DNA of 64,000 nucleotides from Leishmania infantum JPCM5. Lineage: Eukaryota; Euglenozoa; Kinetoplastea; Trypanosomatida; Trypanosomatidae. Below, piece after piece: positions 9,448 through 19,619 of the stretch. Position 1 is the stretch's first letter. Each line of letters begins with the position of its first letter. Made by a program: the position numbers and the translations under genes. The stretch spans positions 944,492-1,008,491 of the forward strand of contig NC_009410.2 in the NCBI RefSeq assembly GCF_000002875.2, given 5' to 3'. A model generated the notes under the pieces. That model saw nothing but the letters and a program-made list of their open reading frames with translations. It made no database searches and had not been told where the DNA came from.

Positions 9448-10131
9448 ATGGCGGCAATGGCTCCAAAGCCGACGAGCTCGAATCCCGTCAAGGTCTTCTT
9501 CTTCGTGCCAAACATTATCGGCTATGCCCGGATAGCGGCGTCGATCATGGCCTATCTGGTGGCACGCGACTACCCTGCGCTGTGCCTCGTGCTCTACGCG
9601 GCCTCCTTCCTGCTGGACGCGGCCGACGGCATGGCGGCTCGTGTGTTGGATCAGTGCTCGAACTTTGGCGCCATTCTGGACATGCTCACCGATCGTGCCT
9701 CGACGGCTGGCTTCCTGGTGGTGCTTGACAGCGTACTGCAACCCATGCCGTACCGCTACACATGTGTTCTCGCCATACTTCTCTTCCTCGACGTGGCGTC
9801 TCATTTTTGCCGCATGTACGCCTCCGTCTTTATTCGAAAGGATAGCCACAAGGACGTCTCGGACAGCATCTTCTGGCTGCTGCGCGTGTACTACATAAAC
9901 GGCCGCGTGATGAGCTTCTTCTGCATCGGGCAGGAGTTCGCGTACATTTTCCTGTACGCATGGGCGAACTACGCGAGTGTCGCGGTGGTGGGCGACCTTC
10001 TGTGGTACGCCTTCGCGGTATGCGTGGTGCCCTGCTTCCTGAAGCAGGTCGTCAATGTTCAGCAGCTCGTGGATGGTCTCTACCACATCGCTTGCGTGGA
10101 CGCTCAGAAGCGCTGCGCGCAAGGCAAATAA
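9448..10131 (+). CDS. PIS: CDP-alcohol phosphatidyltransferase, probable phosphatidylinositol synthase
   Basis: A 227-residue polytopic membrane protein. The CDP-alcohol transferase signature D-x2-DG-x2-AR-x8-G-x3-D-x3-D is perfect: D57, D60, G61, A64, R65, G74, D78 and D82. The first two aspartates bind the metal and D82 is the catalytic base in this family. Several hydrophobic helices follow, with an aromatic-rich region (FFCIGQEFAYIFLYAW). Length and order match eukaryotic phosphatidylinositol synthase, which joins CDP-diacylglycerol with myo-inositol in the ER; this lipid feeds GPI anchors and inositol phospholipids. The N-terminal VPNIIGYARI is typical of the PIS branch. Other CDP-alcohol transferases cannot be fully excluded, but the length and N-terminus favour PIS. 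Confidence 0.9.
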   Translation: MAAMAPKPTSSNPVKVFFFVPNIIGYARIAASIMAYLVARDYPALCLVLYAASFLLDAADGMAARVLDQCSNFGAILDMLTDRASTAGFLVVLDSVLQPMPYRYTCVLAILLFLDVASHFCRMYASVFIRKDSHKDVSDSIFWLLRVYYINGRVMSFFCIGQEFAYIFLYAWANYASVAVVGDLLWYAFAVCVVPCFLKQVVNVQQLVDGLYHIACVDAQKRCAQGK

Positions 10132-10908
10132 GCCTGAGGACTGCGTCGAAGATGCCGGTGCGGACGCTCTCCCCTGCTTCTCCAGCTCTCGCTTCCCCGC
10201 CGAAAAACGATGGGGATCTTGCGTGGGAGAGGTGCGAGGATGGCGTGTTGGCGAGGGCTGTCGCTCGGCGGTCGCTACTTATATATATTCGCATCTCTCA
10301 CCCTCTGTCTCTCGCTGCGATGCTGGTGGAAGGGGAGCCCCAACAAGCGGTGCTTTCTGCTCCGTGTCGCCGTAGCGGGTCGTGCGGAGGGTGCTGGCGA
10401 TGATGCTGTTATTATTGAACTACAATGTGACTGCGGTGATATGTGTCAAGAGAGGGGGAATAGATGGGAGCCACAGTGCTAGTGAAGAGGGAGGATGGGG
10501 GAACCGAGGTGACGCAGGGGTGGCGGTGGTGGTGTGGTGGTGCGGTAGTGACCGAAGGAGGGGGAAAGAGGCAATGACATCGGCGATGCTAGATGACGCA
10601 GAGCACGTTGCTCTGCCATGTTGGTCGTAGCGAGTCCCGTCCTCGCAGGTGGGGAGCAATGCGGGAAGGAAGGGGAAGGGGAAGGGCACGTTACTCTCCG
10701 AGAGACAGGAACACACGTCTCGCTTCGTAGCACCGTCTCCTCCAGCCCCCTTCTCCCCTCGCGCCGCCACTCACTCACTGGAGTTGTCGACCTTCTGCGC
10801 AGCCTCTCTGTTTCTGACCTCCTCCGCCACGCTCCTCCCTCTTCTTGTGAGCGGGGAAACAGACACGGAGAAGGACGAACCGCGCTGACAAGTGAGCGGC
10901 GTATACTT

Positions 10909-10925
10909 GTGTGTGTGTGTGTGTG
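10909..10925. repeat. GT dinucleotide microsatellite
   Basis: An uninterrupted alternating t/g run, followed by cgtgcgtgc. Confidence 0.8.
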
Positions 10926-11224
10926 CGTGCGTGCAGCGCGCACTTCTTGTTCTCTCGCTCTGCTTCACCCCTTTGCGCACGCTCCTTGTCGATGTTGTTG
11001 TGGCGGTGTACTGGGGGGGGGAGAGTGGCAACGCTCTCATGCATGTAACTGCACTCTCCCTCTCTACCCCGCCCTCACTTCCTCGAGGCGCGTAACCGAG
11101 TAGGCGCGTCTGCTCATGGGCGCGCCGTGTCGCTGTTTCTGAGATGGGGCAACGAGCATATCAAACTGAATGCAAAGAGAGATGCACCCTCCTTGTGCGA
11201 AGGCGCACCACAAGCTAGATGCAC

Positions 11225-11245
11225 ATACACACACACACACACACA
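11225..11245. repeat. CA dinucleotide microsatellite
   Basis: An alternating a/c run with one interruption at its start. Confidence 0.8.
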
Positions 11246-11381
11246 AGCACGCGCCAGACTGCGCATGCGAGGCCACGTGTGCTTCCTCTCCCCCTCTGTC
11301 TGGCCTCTGCTTCGCATCTCATCTTCTGCTGCTCGGACGCACCTGAGGGGCCGGTTAGGGAGCATGGTGTACACGAGATAG

Positions 11382-11403
11382 GGGCAGCGTAGGCGAGCAG
11401 CAC
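11382..11403. repeat. 22-base contig-end sequence, left of gap
   Basis: These 22 bases immediately before the N-run are repeated exactly as the first 22 bases after it (11504-11525). This indicates that the two contigs end in the same sequence. Confidence 0.9.
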
Positions 11404-11503
11404 NNNNNNNNNNNNNNNNNNNNNNNNNNNNNNNNNNNNNNNNNNNNNNNNNNNNNNNNNNNNNNNNNNNNNNNNNNNNNNNNNNNNNNNNNNNNNNNNN
11501 NNN
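11404..11503. other. Assembly gap (100 N)
   Basis: Exactly 100 N, the conventional length for a gap of unknown size. The flanks are identical for 22 bases, so the true gap may be zero or the site of a collapsed tandem repeat. Confidence 0.97.
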
Positions 11504-11525
11504 GGGCAGCGTAGGCGAGCAGCAC
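11504..11525. repeat. 22-base contig-end sequence, right of gap
   Basis: An exact copy of 11382-11403. Confidence 0.9.
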
Positions 11526-12815
11526 AGTGAGCATGCTTGCCGTTTCCCATGCACGGCGGCAGCTGCGCGTACGCTTGTAGCAGGATGTGGCTGTCCCTGT
11601 AACTCATCGCTGCCTCAGACACTGGTGGAATCCTTACAATCGCTACCTTTACGAAACGGCGACAGCACGCGCGATGGTGTTGCGTCACCGACTACTCTCT
11701 CCACGCATGTGTATCGACTCGCCATTCCTTCAAGCTTCGCCTTCCTCTCCCTCTTTCCTGTGACGAGGATGCGTCCACGCACACACGCGTCAACGCGCGT
11801 GCATCACACGAAAAGAAACGAGAATAGAAACAGAAAAGCGTCTCACATCAAGCGGGGGCCTGCTCACACCACAAGGGCCGACACTAAGCTGGCACTCGTT
11901 GCAGCGACACACCGCCAATAACGGGGGTTTGTGTCGATGCACGAGGCGACGTGCTTCGGCACCCTGTTCAACATTCCTTTTGCCGCGCAGCCTGTGCGTG
12001 CGTCTGGCTTCGCCCCGCCCTCCAGCGGTCGATCCCCTTTTATGTGTTTTCGTGCTTTCTCTCTCTCGACCGACACGACCCTCACCGTCGTCCCTCTCCC
12101 TGCATCGTTCTGCTAGTGGTCCTCAATCCTGGAGCAGGCCACGCTGTGTCTGCGCCTGCTTGCCTGCTCGCTTACTTACTCTTGTGGAGACGAAAGCAGA
12201 CAAAACAGCGCTGCTTCTGGACGTCAGCGGCGGCGACCGCGTACGGACGGCTTTCCAGCGCTGGTGCTGCTCTCTCCGCTCTCTGCCTTGCCTCTTTAGT
12301 GGTCGAAACGCTGCGCCAGAGCCTTTGCGTCTGTCTGCTGCCGCTGCCGCTCTCTCTTTGGGAACTCCGGTCTGCCTTGCGCACGTGGGGTGGGACGTCC
12401 GCCGTTGCGCGCACATTTTTTCTTCATCTCCACGTGGTGCTGGTGTGGGGCTTATCAGTGGTGTAGGCTCGCACCCAACCCACCAGCCCACGCATCCGCA
12501 GGGCAGTGCGTCGTCTGGCTAGCGTAGCCTGGCGCCGCATCTCTTATTGCTTCCCTTCTCTCCTAATTTTCCTTGCTCGCGGGCTTTTGATTTGTAAAGC
12601 GCCACCCTTCGTGTGTGCGTGGCGCGCCCCTCTGCCTCGGCCTCCAGCGTCCTCCCCCTCCTCCTCCTTGGTTTGCTTATCTTCCCTCTGCACTGCTGCG
12701 TGTGTGTGTGCGTGCGTGTCAGCGGCCCGCGTCGTTTCCTTGCGCCGGTCTTCCGTCCTTATTCTGCGTCCTTTGTTTTCTCTGGTGGTGAACTCGTGCG
12801 GCCGCATCAGAGACG

Positions 12816-15800
12816 ATGGAGTTCCACATGGATCCCGTCGGTGGAGTGGGGAGTGCCTCACCAGAGCACCAGCCCTCGGCAGACGTGCGGAGGTTGGTGC
12901 GCCGAACGCCGGCTAGTGGCGACGGCGCCGCTGGAGACGCCAGCGGTGCCAGCCCGGCCGGCGGTAGTGCGCTCTCGTCCCCCTCTCCTCCTGCTGCCGC
13001 TGCTGGCGCAGCGGCGCCCACGGCAACGCAGACGGTCGGCAGCGAGGCTGAGGGCAACGCGCTTATCAAGCGCATTCGCCAGCTGGAGAGCGAGGGTGCG
13101 ATGCTCTCCAACACACTCACTAAGGTGTGCGAGGAGAACGGCCGTCTGTCCGGCCAAATCTCCGCGCTAGAGGAGAAGGTGCAGGCGCTGGCGCAGGAGC
13201 CGCTGAAGGGGACGTCGGTGCTTCACTCACTCTTCGAGCCAGAGAAGACAGGCTGGTTTGGTGGATCGAAGTCCGCGGCACGAGAGCAGCTGGAGCAGCT
13301 GAGCGACGCGCTGCAGTCCGAGTTCATGGCCTACAAGGCGTCGCACGCGTCCAGCAACGACGAGGTGCAGGCGCTGGTGGAGGGCCTGCACAATGCACAC
13401 CTAAACGCGCAGGAGCTGTCTAAAATGGTGAAGGAGCAGCAGCAGCTCATCAGCAGCGGCCCGCTGGCTGTGGCGGTGCATATCGTGCCCGTTGACGAGG
13501 GCAACAGCTGTGCTGCCATGATGCAGGAGATGCAGGCGCAGATGCGAAGGGTGCGCGAGCAAGCTGCGCGGACCGAGGATGCGCTGCGTAGCTCGCAAGC
13601 CGAGTTGCATGCAATGAAGGCGGAGAACGCGAAACTGCGCAACGATTCCGTTGCGAGCTCCACGCCTGTGGAACCAGCATCGGCAGCCCCGATGCCCGCT
13701 GGCAGCAGTGCTCTGTTGCTGTCTGAGAAGTCTTCCACCGAGGCGCTCGAGCGCATGACCAGTGAGCGTGATGCGCTGCACGACGCGCTAGCCGAGGCTC
13801 GCAACGCCATTGTTGAGAAGGATAAAGATGTGGAGCTTCAGAAGCACAAGGTGGCCCAGTTAGAGAACAAGCTGGCAGCGAAGGACTCGGTGCACATGGA
13901 GGAGGTGGATAAGCTGCGACAGCAGCTAGCCAACTCCTTCAGCGCCTCCGTGTCATGTGGGCAATGCGCTGAGCTGCGGCAGGAGCTGGAGACGGCCAGG
14001 CGTGACGTGGACGCGTCCCACATAAAGGTGCAGGACCTGCGCAGCCAGATCCTGGAGATGACGGTGCAGCAGGAGGAAAAGTATAATGCGCTGGAGAAGC
14101 GGCTGGCGGACGCCCTCGACCAGCTCAGTGAGAAAGACGAGCAGTTACGCCACCTCACCTCTGCCGACGACTACGAGAATCTTAAGTTGGAGCAGGAGTC
14201 GCTAACGCGCGAGATTGATCTGTATAAGCAACGCATTGCTTTCCTAGAAACTAGCCGCAGCGCATCCGACGACGCTGCCAACGCGACTGCGTTGGACGAA
14301 ACGAAGGTGCTGGAGACACTCAACGCCACCAAAGAGCGTATTTCGAAGCTGGAGTTTGAGCGAGATCAGCTGACCATGCAACTGCAGCAGGCGCAGAGCT
14401 ACGCCGTGTCCCGCGACGCGGAAGCGCGGCAGCTGCAGCAGCGCTCCGAGGACGATAAGAAGCGCGTGACCTTCCTCATGAAGAAGTGCGCCTCCCTCAC
14501 CGCCGATGTGCGGAGCGCGACGACACAGCTTGACACCTTCAAGGAACAGTTTGAGAAGCAGTCACTCGAGCTCAAGCAGGAGAGGCGCAACACAGAAGGC
14601 ATGGCCAAGTTGCAGAAGCAGTTCGACGAGCTGAGCAAGGAGAAGAGGCTGCTCGAGGACCGCTTGGCGGCGACGCAGGAGGTGGAGGAGCGTCTTGTGA
14701 AGGCGAAGGAGACGATCGCTTACATGGAATTGGCCCAGAGCAGCACGATCTGCATGAGCCAGTTTGCTGAGCTGAAGGCGGAAAAGGAGAAGCTGCAAAA
14801 TACGATGGAGCCGCTGGATCGAAAGCTGGAGGAGGCCAAGCAGGAGATCGAGCGGCTGAAGGCCGTCACGGACGCGCAGCACGCGATCTCGGAAACACAG
14901 AACAAGAACGTGCGCGCGTGGCAGGACCAGGTGACGGCTCTGAGCGAGAGTGAAGCGAAACTGCGCGACAAGGTCGCTGTGCTGACGGCAGAGAACACAC
15001 GCCTCACACAGGTGAACGCGTCGCTGGAGCAGCAGATGGACGACATGCAGGACGGCATTAAGGAGATGGCGGTGCACATGGAGAAGGATCGCGCCAGCGC
15101 CAAGGCTGCCGCGGAGGCGAACGCGCAAAAACAAATCCAGACTCTCTGTGATGAACTGGCGCAGGCGAGGGCGACGATCGCCGAGGTGCAGGCACGCGAC
15201 GGGCAGTACGTCGCCGACGGGCTTTACCAGTCTGTCGTCGCGGAGCGCGACAGGTCGTTGGAGGAGAACAAGAAGATCACCGTCGAGCTGGAAAAGCGCA
15301 AGTCGGAGATCTCAATCTACCGTCAGACGATCGCCGACCTTGAGCAGGAGAACGACGAGCGCGTGAAGGAGATCGAGTCGCTACAGGATCGCTACCAGAG
15401 CGACCGCGCCGCCCTCAACGATCGCCTCGCGAAGGAGCAGAAGCGCGCGGCGGAGCTGAGCAGCAGCGTAGCAGGCCTGACGGAGCATGTGTCCGCGATG
15501 GAGGCCGAGGCGGCAAAGCACACGAGCACTATCGCGGAGCTGCAGGAGAAAAATGCGAAGCAGCAGCGCGTCTTCGAGGACAAGTGCCGTCGCGAGGAGG
15601 CCTTGAGCGACGAGATCAAGCGCTTGAATGGCCAAATCAGTGCCTTGCACGCAAACCTGGCAAGCGCCGCACTTCACGGGCAGGGCAGCAGCAGCAGCAG
15701 CAACGTCGACGCCACGGCGGCAGCGGCTTTTGCGGCTGCAGCTTCTGCCGTCGGAGTCTCAGCACCCGCCGTGGAACGTTGCAGCTCTGCTGTGGTGGAA

Positions 15801-17537
15801 CCGGAGACAGAGGTGAAGGCGACGGATCGCGCCGCGTTGTTGTCCTCTCTGAACCCTGCAGCACCGACTGCGAGTCGACCGTTGTTGGACCGCCTCGCTG
15901 ATGGTGCCGCGGCCTACGCGGCCTCTGCACCAGAGCCTATAGCCATTGATGCCTTCTGCAAGCGCATCGAAGACCTCCAGCGCGACAACGACCGCCTGAA
16001 TAGTGAGCTGAAGCGCATAGAGCTGCAGCACCGCACTGACTCCGCGAATGATCAGCACATGATTACCGTTCTGCAGACGCAGATCAAGAACCGCATGTCG
16101 ACCAACAACCGTGCTGCCTACGAGGCTGAAATCGCCAAGTCAGCAGCATTGAAGAAGAGCATCGAGGCGCTCATGGAGGAGAACGTGAAGCTGCGCAAGC
16201 AGGCAGGAGTAGCGCAGGTCTCGGCGAACATGCCTGCTTCGGCATTATCGGTCGCAATGGCAGGGGCGCAGCAGATGGACGTGCTCCAGCTGCAGTCTCA
16301 ACTGCAGGCTCAGAAGGCCACGTACGACTCGGCGATGGAGGCGGCAGCAAAGGCTGCGGAGGCGTATGAGGCGCGCATCCACGAGCTGGAGGAGTGGCTA
16401 CACGAGACCAAGGAGGCTGCTGCTGCTGCTGTTGCTGCGGGGGTCACAGGCACCGGGGGCGATGCCGCCGACGATGGTGACGCGAGTCTGCTCGACAAGC
16501 CAGTTAAGAGGCGGGTGAAAAAGATCAAGAGGAAGAAAACGTTGGCAGAGCAGGTTGGCGCCACGAACGATGGCGAGGACATCCTAGCAGCGTCCCCTCA
16601 AACTGACGCCGCCGCCGCCACCGAGAACTCGGCTGAGGCGGGGCAGTTGCAGGCGTCCTTGATGCTTGCGCACCAGGAAGTGGATCAGCTCAAGTTGGAA
16701 ACCATGCAACTTACTTCGGAAAACACTCAACTCAAGGCCACCGTCGCGGACCTGTTGGAGCAGTTGCAGCGGGCCGAGGAGGATTTGAAGGCCGCGAATG
16801 AGGACATGGATATGATGCAGACGGCGATGGACGAGGAGCGGGGTGATCTTCGGAAGAAAATCGACCTTCTCGAGCAGCAGAGCATGCAGCGGCGCCCCGG
16901 CACGGATGAACGGCAGCTTACGACGCCGTTGCGCAACACCAGCTCTGTTCACAATGGAAGTGACAGCCCCAGTAAGGCCAACCGCTCCTTCCGCAACAGC
17001 ACCATCGTCGACTTAGAGATGCAGCTGCGCCGGTGCCAGGACGAGGTGGAGCGCCTGACGGCTGAGAACAGGAACCTGCAGTACCGACTGGAGCGCGAAG
17101 AGACACAACGAACGTCGTCCTTGCCGGCCACGACGGCGGCAGTGGTGGCGCAGGAGAAGAGCGAGGCTAGCGATGTGCGGAAGTTGCAGCGGCAGCTGAA
17201 GCAGAAGGATGCGGAGATCAAGGTGCTTGCCGATCAGCTCATGCCCACCAAGGAGAAGCTGGTCGAATACATGGCTATGGCGGATCGCCTGGGCCTCCGG
17301 TACCCTTTTCCGCCAGAGCTGGAGGGCGCGACGGTGCTGCGGCTCAAGGCACTTCACTTGCCGGTGCATGCGCGATCGGCATCCGCCCCGACTCCGGCAC
17401 ATCAGTGGCTGCACAGGATGCGCTCAGGTGGAAAGGTCGACGAGGCCTCGCCGCCACCACGCACGCCCCGAGCGCGCTACACAGGCGGTGGCGGTGGTGC
17501 CGCGCTGGAGAAGGGCGAAGACTTCTCTCGCCGATGA
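12816..17537 (+). CDS. Giant coiled-coil protein
   Basis: A 1573-residue protein from ATG 12816. The first ~70 residues are Pro/Ala/Ser-rich. From about residue 80 to 950 the sequence is nearly continuous heptad-type coiled coil (repeated Leu with Glu/Lys/Gln). An Ala/Ser-rich break lies around 960-1040, and more coiled coil runs from there to about 1460. A dense basic patch near 1228-1245 (KRRVKKIKRKK) could be a nuclear or nucleic-acid-binding signal. The C-terminal ~100 residues contain a Pro/Leu-rich globular-looking stretch (RLGLRYPFPPELEGATVLRL) and a Gly-run. It is presumably a structural or scaffold protein of the cytoskeleton, basal body, Golgi or nucleus. The specific identity is not recognised. 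It is uninterrupted, with uniform codon use. Confidence 0.85.
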   Translation: MEFHMDPVGGVGSASPEHQPSADVRRLVRRTPASGDGAAGDASGASPAGGSALSSPSPPAAAAGAAAPTATQTVGSEAEGNALIKRIRQLESEGAMLSNTLTKVCEENGRLSGQISALEEKVQALAQEPLKGTSVLHSLFEPEKTGWFGGSKSAAREQLEQLSDALQSEFMAYKASHASSNDEVQALVEGLHNAHLNAQELSKMVKEQQQLISSGPLAVAVHIVPVDEGNSCAAMMQEMQAQMRRVREQAARTEDALRSSQAELHAMKAENAKLRNDSVASSTPVEPASAAPMPAGSSALLLSEKSSTEALERMTSERDALHDALAEARNAIVEKDKDVELQKHKVAQLENKLAAKDSVHMEEVDKLRQQLANSFSASVSCGQCAELRQELETARRDVDASHIKVQDLRSQILEMTVQQEEKYNALEKRLADALDQLSEKDEQLRHLTSADDYENLKLEQESLTREIDLYKQRIAFLETSRSASDDAANATALDETKVLETLNATKERISKLEFERDQLTMQLQQAQSYAVSRDAEARQLQQRSEDDKKRVTFLMKKCASLTADVRSATTQLDTFKEQFEKQSLELKQERRNTEGMAKLQKQFDELSKEKRLLEDRLAATQEVEERLVKAKETIAYMELAQSSTICMSQFAELKAEKEKLQNTMEPLDRKLEEAKQEIERLKAVTDAQHAISETQNKNVRAWQDQVTALSESEAKLRDKVAVLTAENTRLTQVNASLEQQMDDMQDGIKEMAVHMEKDRASAKAAAEANAQKQIQTLCDELAQARATIAEVQARDGQYVADGLYQSVVAERDRSLEENKKITVELEKRKSEISIYRQTIADLEQENDERVKEIESLQDRYQSDRAALNDRLAKEQKRAAELSSSVAGLTEHVSAMEAEAAKHTSTIAELQEKNAKQQRVFEDKCRREEALSDEIKRLNGQISALHANLASAALHGQGSSSSSNVDATAAAAFAAAASAVGVSAPAVERCSSAVVEPETEVKATDRAALLSSLNPAAPTASRPLLDRLADGAAAYAASAPEPIAIDAFCKRIEDLQRDNDRLNSELKRIELQHRTDSANDQHMITVLQTQIKNRMSTNNRAAYEAEIAKSAALKKSIEALMEENVKLRKQAGVAQVSANMPASALSVAMAGAQQMDVLQLQSQLQAQKATYDSAMEAAAKAAEAYEARIHELEEWLHETKEAAAAAVAAGVTGTGGDAADDGDASLLDKPVKRRVKKIKRKKTLAEQVGATNDGEDILAASPQTDAAAATENSAEAGQLQASLMLAHQEVDQLKLETMQLTSENTQLKATVADLLEQLQRAEEDLKAANEDMDMMQTAMDEERGDLRKKIDLLEQQSMQRRPGTDERQLTTPLRNTSSVHNGSDSPSKANRSFRNSTIVDLEMQLRRCQDEVERLTAENRNLQYRLEREETQRTSSLPATTAAVVAQEKSEASDVRKLQRQLKQKDAEIKVLADQLMPTKEKLVEYMAMADRLGLRYPFPPELEGATVLRLKALHLPVHARSASAPTPAHQWLHRMRSGGKVDEASPPPRTPRARYTGGGGGAALEKGEDFSRR

Positions 17538-19619
17538 GAGCGGCGTCCTCGTCACGATTTGACTGTCTGGAGCTGAAACGTGACGCCGTGCCGACTCCTC
17601 GTTGCGTAGAGCCGGAGTAAAGGGCTCCCTCCGCTGTCGCCCGCTCCCGCTACTGTGCGGCGCAGGCCTTGCATCACATGCCCTTGAGCACCTTTGCTCG
17701 TCTCTCTGTCTCTCTTCTCGTCGGTGGGCTCACAGCCCCTCTGCTTCTTTTCGTTTTTCTTTTTGTTGTGAGATGTGCCGAGCGTCGTTTGTTGTATGGT
17801 CACGTCTGGCGCGACGCTAGCGAACTCTCATGTCGCAGGCATGTGCGATGACGCTCCATCGTAGCACCATCACCGCTCCTTATTATATTGGTTTCTCTCG
17901 TGCGTACCGGCGTCTACCCCGTCTCGCCCCACTTGTCTGCGCGTGCGTGTGCGACCACTCTCCTAACTTTTCAGTTTCGCTTCCCCTCCTTCTCTCGCTC
18001 GCTTTCTGTTGGCTGTATTCACGGACATCGAGGATGATGGAAGTGCGGGGTGGGCGGGCGTGTGCGGAGTAGTGCGGGCTGCAGCCGGTTGTGTTCCCCA
18101 TCGGCTCCCTTCCACTGCAGACGGCGTGAGCCGCCCCTCTCCATTCCTCCCTCCCCATTTCCCCACCTCATCATATCCGTCGCTCTGGCGCTGCTTTAGG
18201 TGGTGTTCGCCCCTCACGATACCTGTACGACATCAACGCGGTATAGTAGGCGGTCATGCTTCGCTTGTGCATATTTTTTTTTTCTTCGGTGGACTTACTC
18301 GGCGCCCCTCCTCCCCTTTCGCCCGGCGTTGCTCGCCTGCCGCCGGTGTGGTCCCGAATTTTGGCGTTGACTCGTGCTGAACACATCTTCATTGGTGCTC
18401 TTCTCTCGCTTCCTTTTTTTTTTCATCTTCCATTTACGCGCATCGATGCGCGTCTCTCTCTTTATGTACGCCTGCCTGTGCATGGGCAGCGGTGTGGACG
18501 GCAGAGCAGCTGTGCTCTGCGGGCTGCTGGCGCCCCCCCCCCGTATCTTGTCTGCTGTGAAAGCGCAAGTGATCGTGCGAGGTGCGCAATGTTTGAAGGG
18601 CCGACGGCGCTGCAACGGACACCTTCTCGCTCGCGGCGGTGACTCTCATCTCCTTTGCTACCGCCTTGCCTCTACAAAGACGTGAACGAAACCGCCGCGT
18701 GTCTCTCCAAGAAGAGCGCCTCCCCCCTCCCTCGCGCATTACCTTTGCGCTTGGCCACTCAGTCGCGGAGTGCGTTGTAGCGGCGCCTGCATCGTATGCG
18801 CGTGCCCGTTCGGGTGCTGCTGCGGGAAGGGAATGCATGGCAAGGGAAACCTCTGCTCCTTGCCATGCCCTTGACGGAGAAGCGACACCGCGGCGGACGG
18901 GACAGGGAGGCGCTCGTTGACGGCTGTGGTCGTTGGTGTCATGCTACCCTGCAATCTACCCTCCCGTGTCCAGAGACACGCATGCATGAAGGCCTCCCCT
19001 CTCTCGCCACCCGGCCTTTATCACCTCGGTCCTTCATTCAACGCTTCTGCGCTTCCGCCCCTGATTCCTTTGTTCACCGTTGTGTCTTAGTGCTACATCG
19101 CACCTCTCTCTCCCTCGCCCCTTAGCGAACACACGGCGCTCGACACCACCTTGGCGTGCCTGCGCGCGCGTGTAGAACGTGCGGCAGGAGAGGTGGGCCG
19201 AGCCGACAGAGAGCGTGCGCCGATACCAGCGCGCGCTGCGTAGAGCCCCGCAGTCGTAGCCTCCCGCACCCACGCATGCGCACTGCCTCACAGATGCGAT
19301 TGTTGAATGTGCGTTTCTCTGCCGCATTACATTGTCCGCTCTGCTCGTGTCTGTGCCGGGCTGTTGCTGTTGCGATGGAGTAGGTCTCACAGTCTCCGTG
19401 TCTCTGCAGCATGCAGCATCCATCGCTGACACGCACACACAGACACAGACGCAGTTGCGCCCGTTTCTTCCCGTGCACAATAATACCGCTGCCGTTGTTT
19501 TCGCAGCATGCGCAACGTATTCGTGGCCCCGATGCCCACCTCCCAACGACATAGTCACACGTCGGTGCGTCATCGCGCAAGCCACATCGGTTTCTGACGT
19601 CCTTCCTCTCGTGTCGACG
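17538..19619. other. Long intergenic spacer
   Basis: About 2.1 kb with no supported intact gene. It contains T-runs at about 18276-18290 and 18414-18424, a C-run near 18532-18542 and CA-rich sequence near 19430. Open frames up to 310 codons occur on the minus strand but have no recognisable features and run against the direction of all real genes. Confidence 0.5.

Larger units (their letters stand above)
10132..12815. other. Long intergenic spacer containing an assembly gap
   Basis: No coding gene is supported across about 2.7 kb. It contains a GT microsatellite (10909-10925), a CA microsatellite (11225-11245), a 100-N gap and pyrimidine-rich sequence from about 12030 to 12790 upstream of the coiled-coil gene. 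The longest open frames are interrupted by N or lie in low-complexity sequence. A small gene inside the gap cannot be excluded. Confidence 0.5.
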
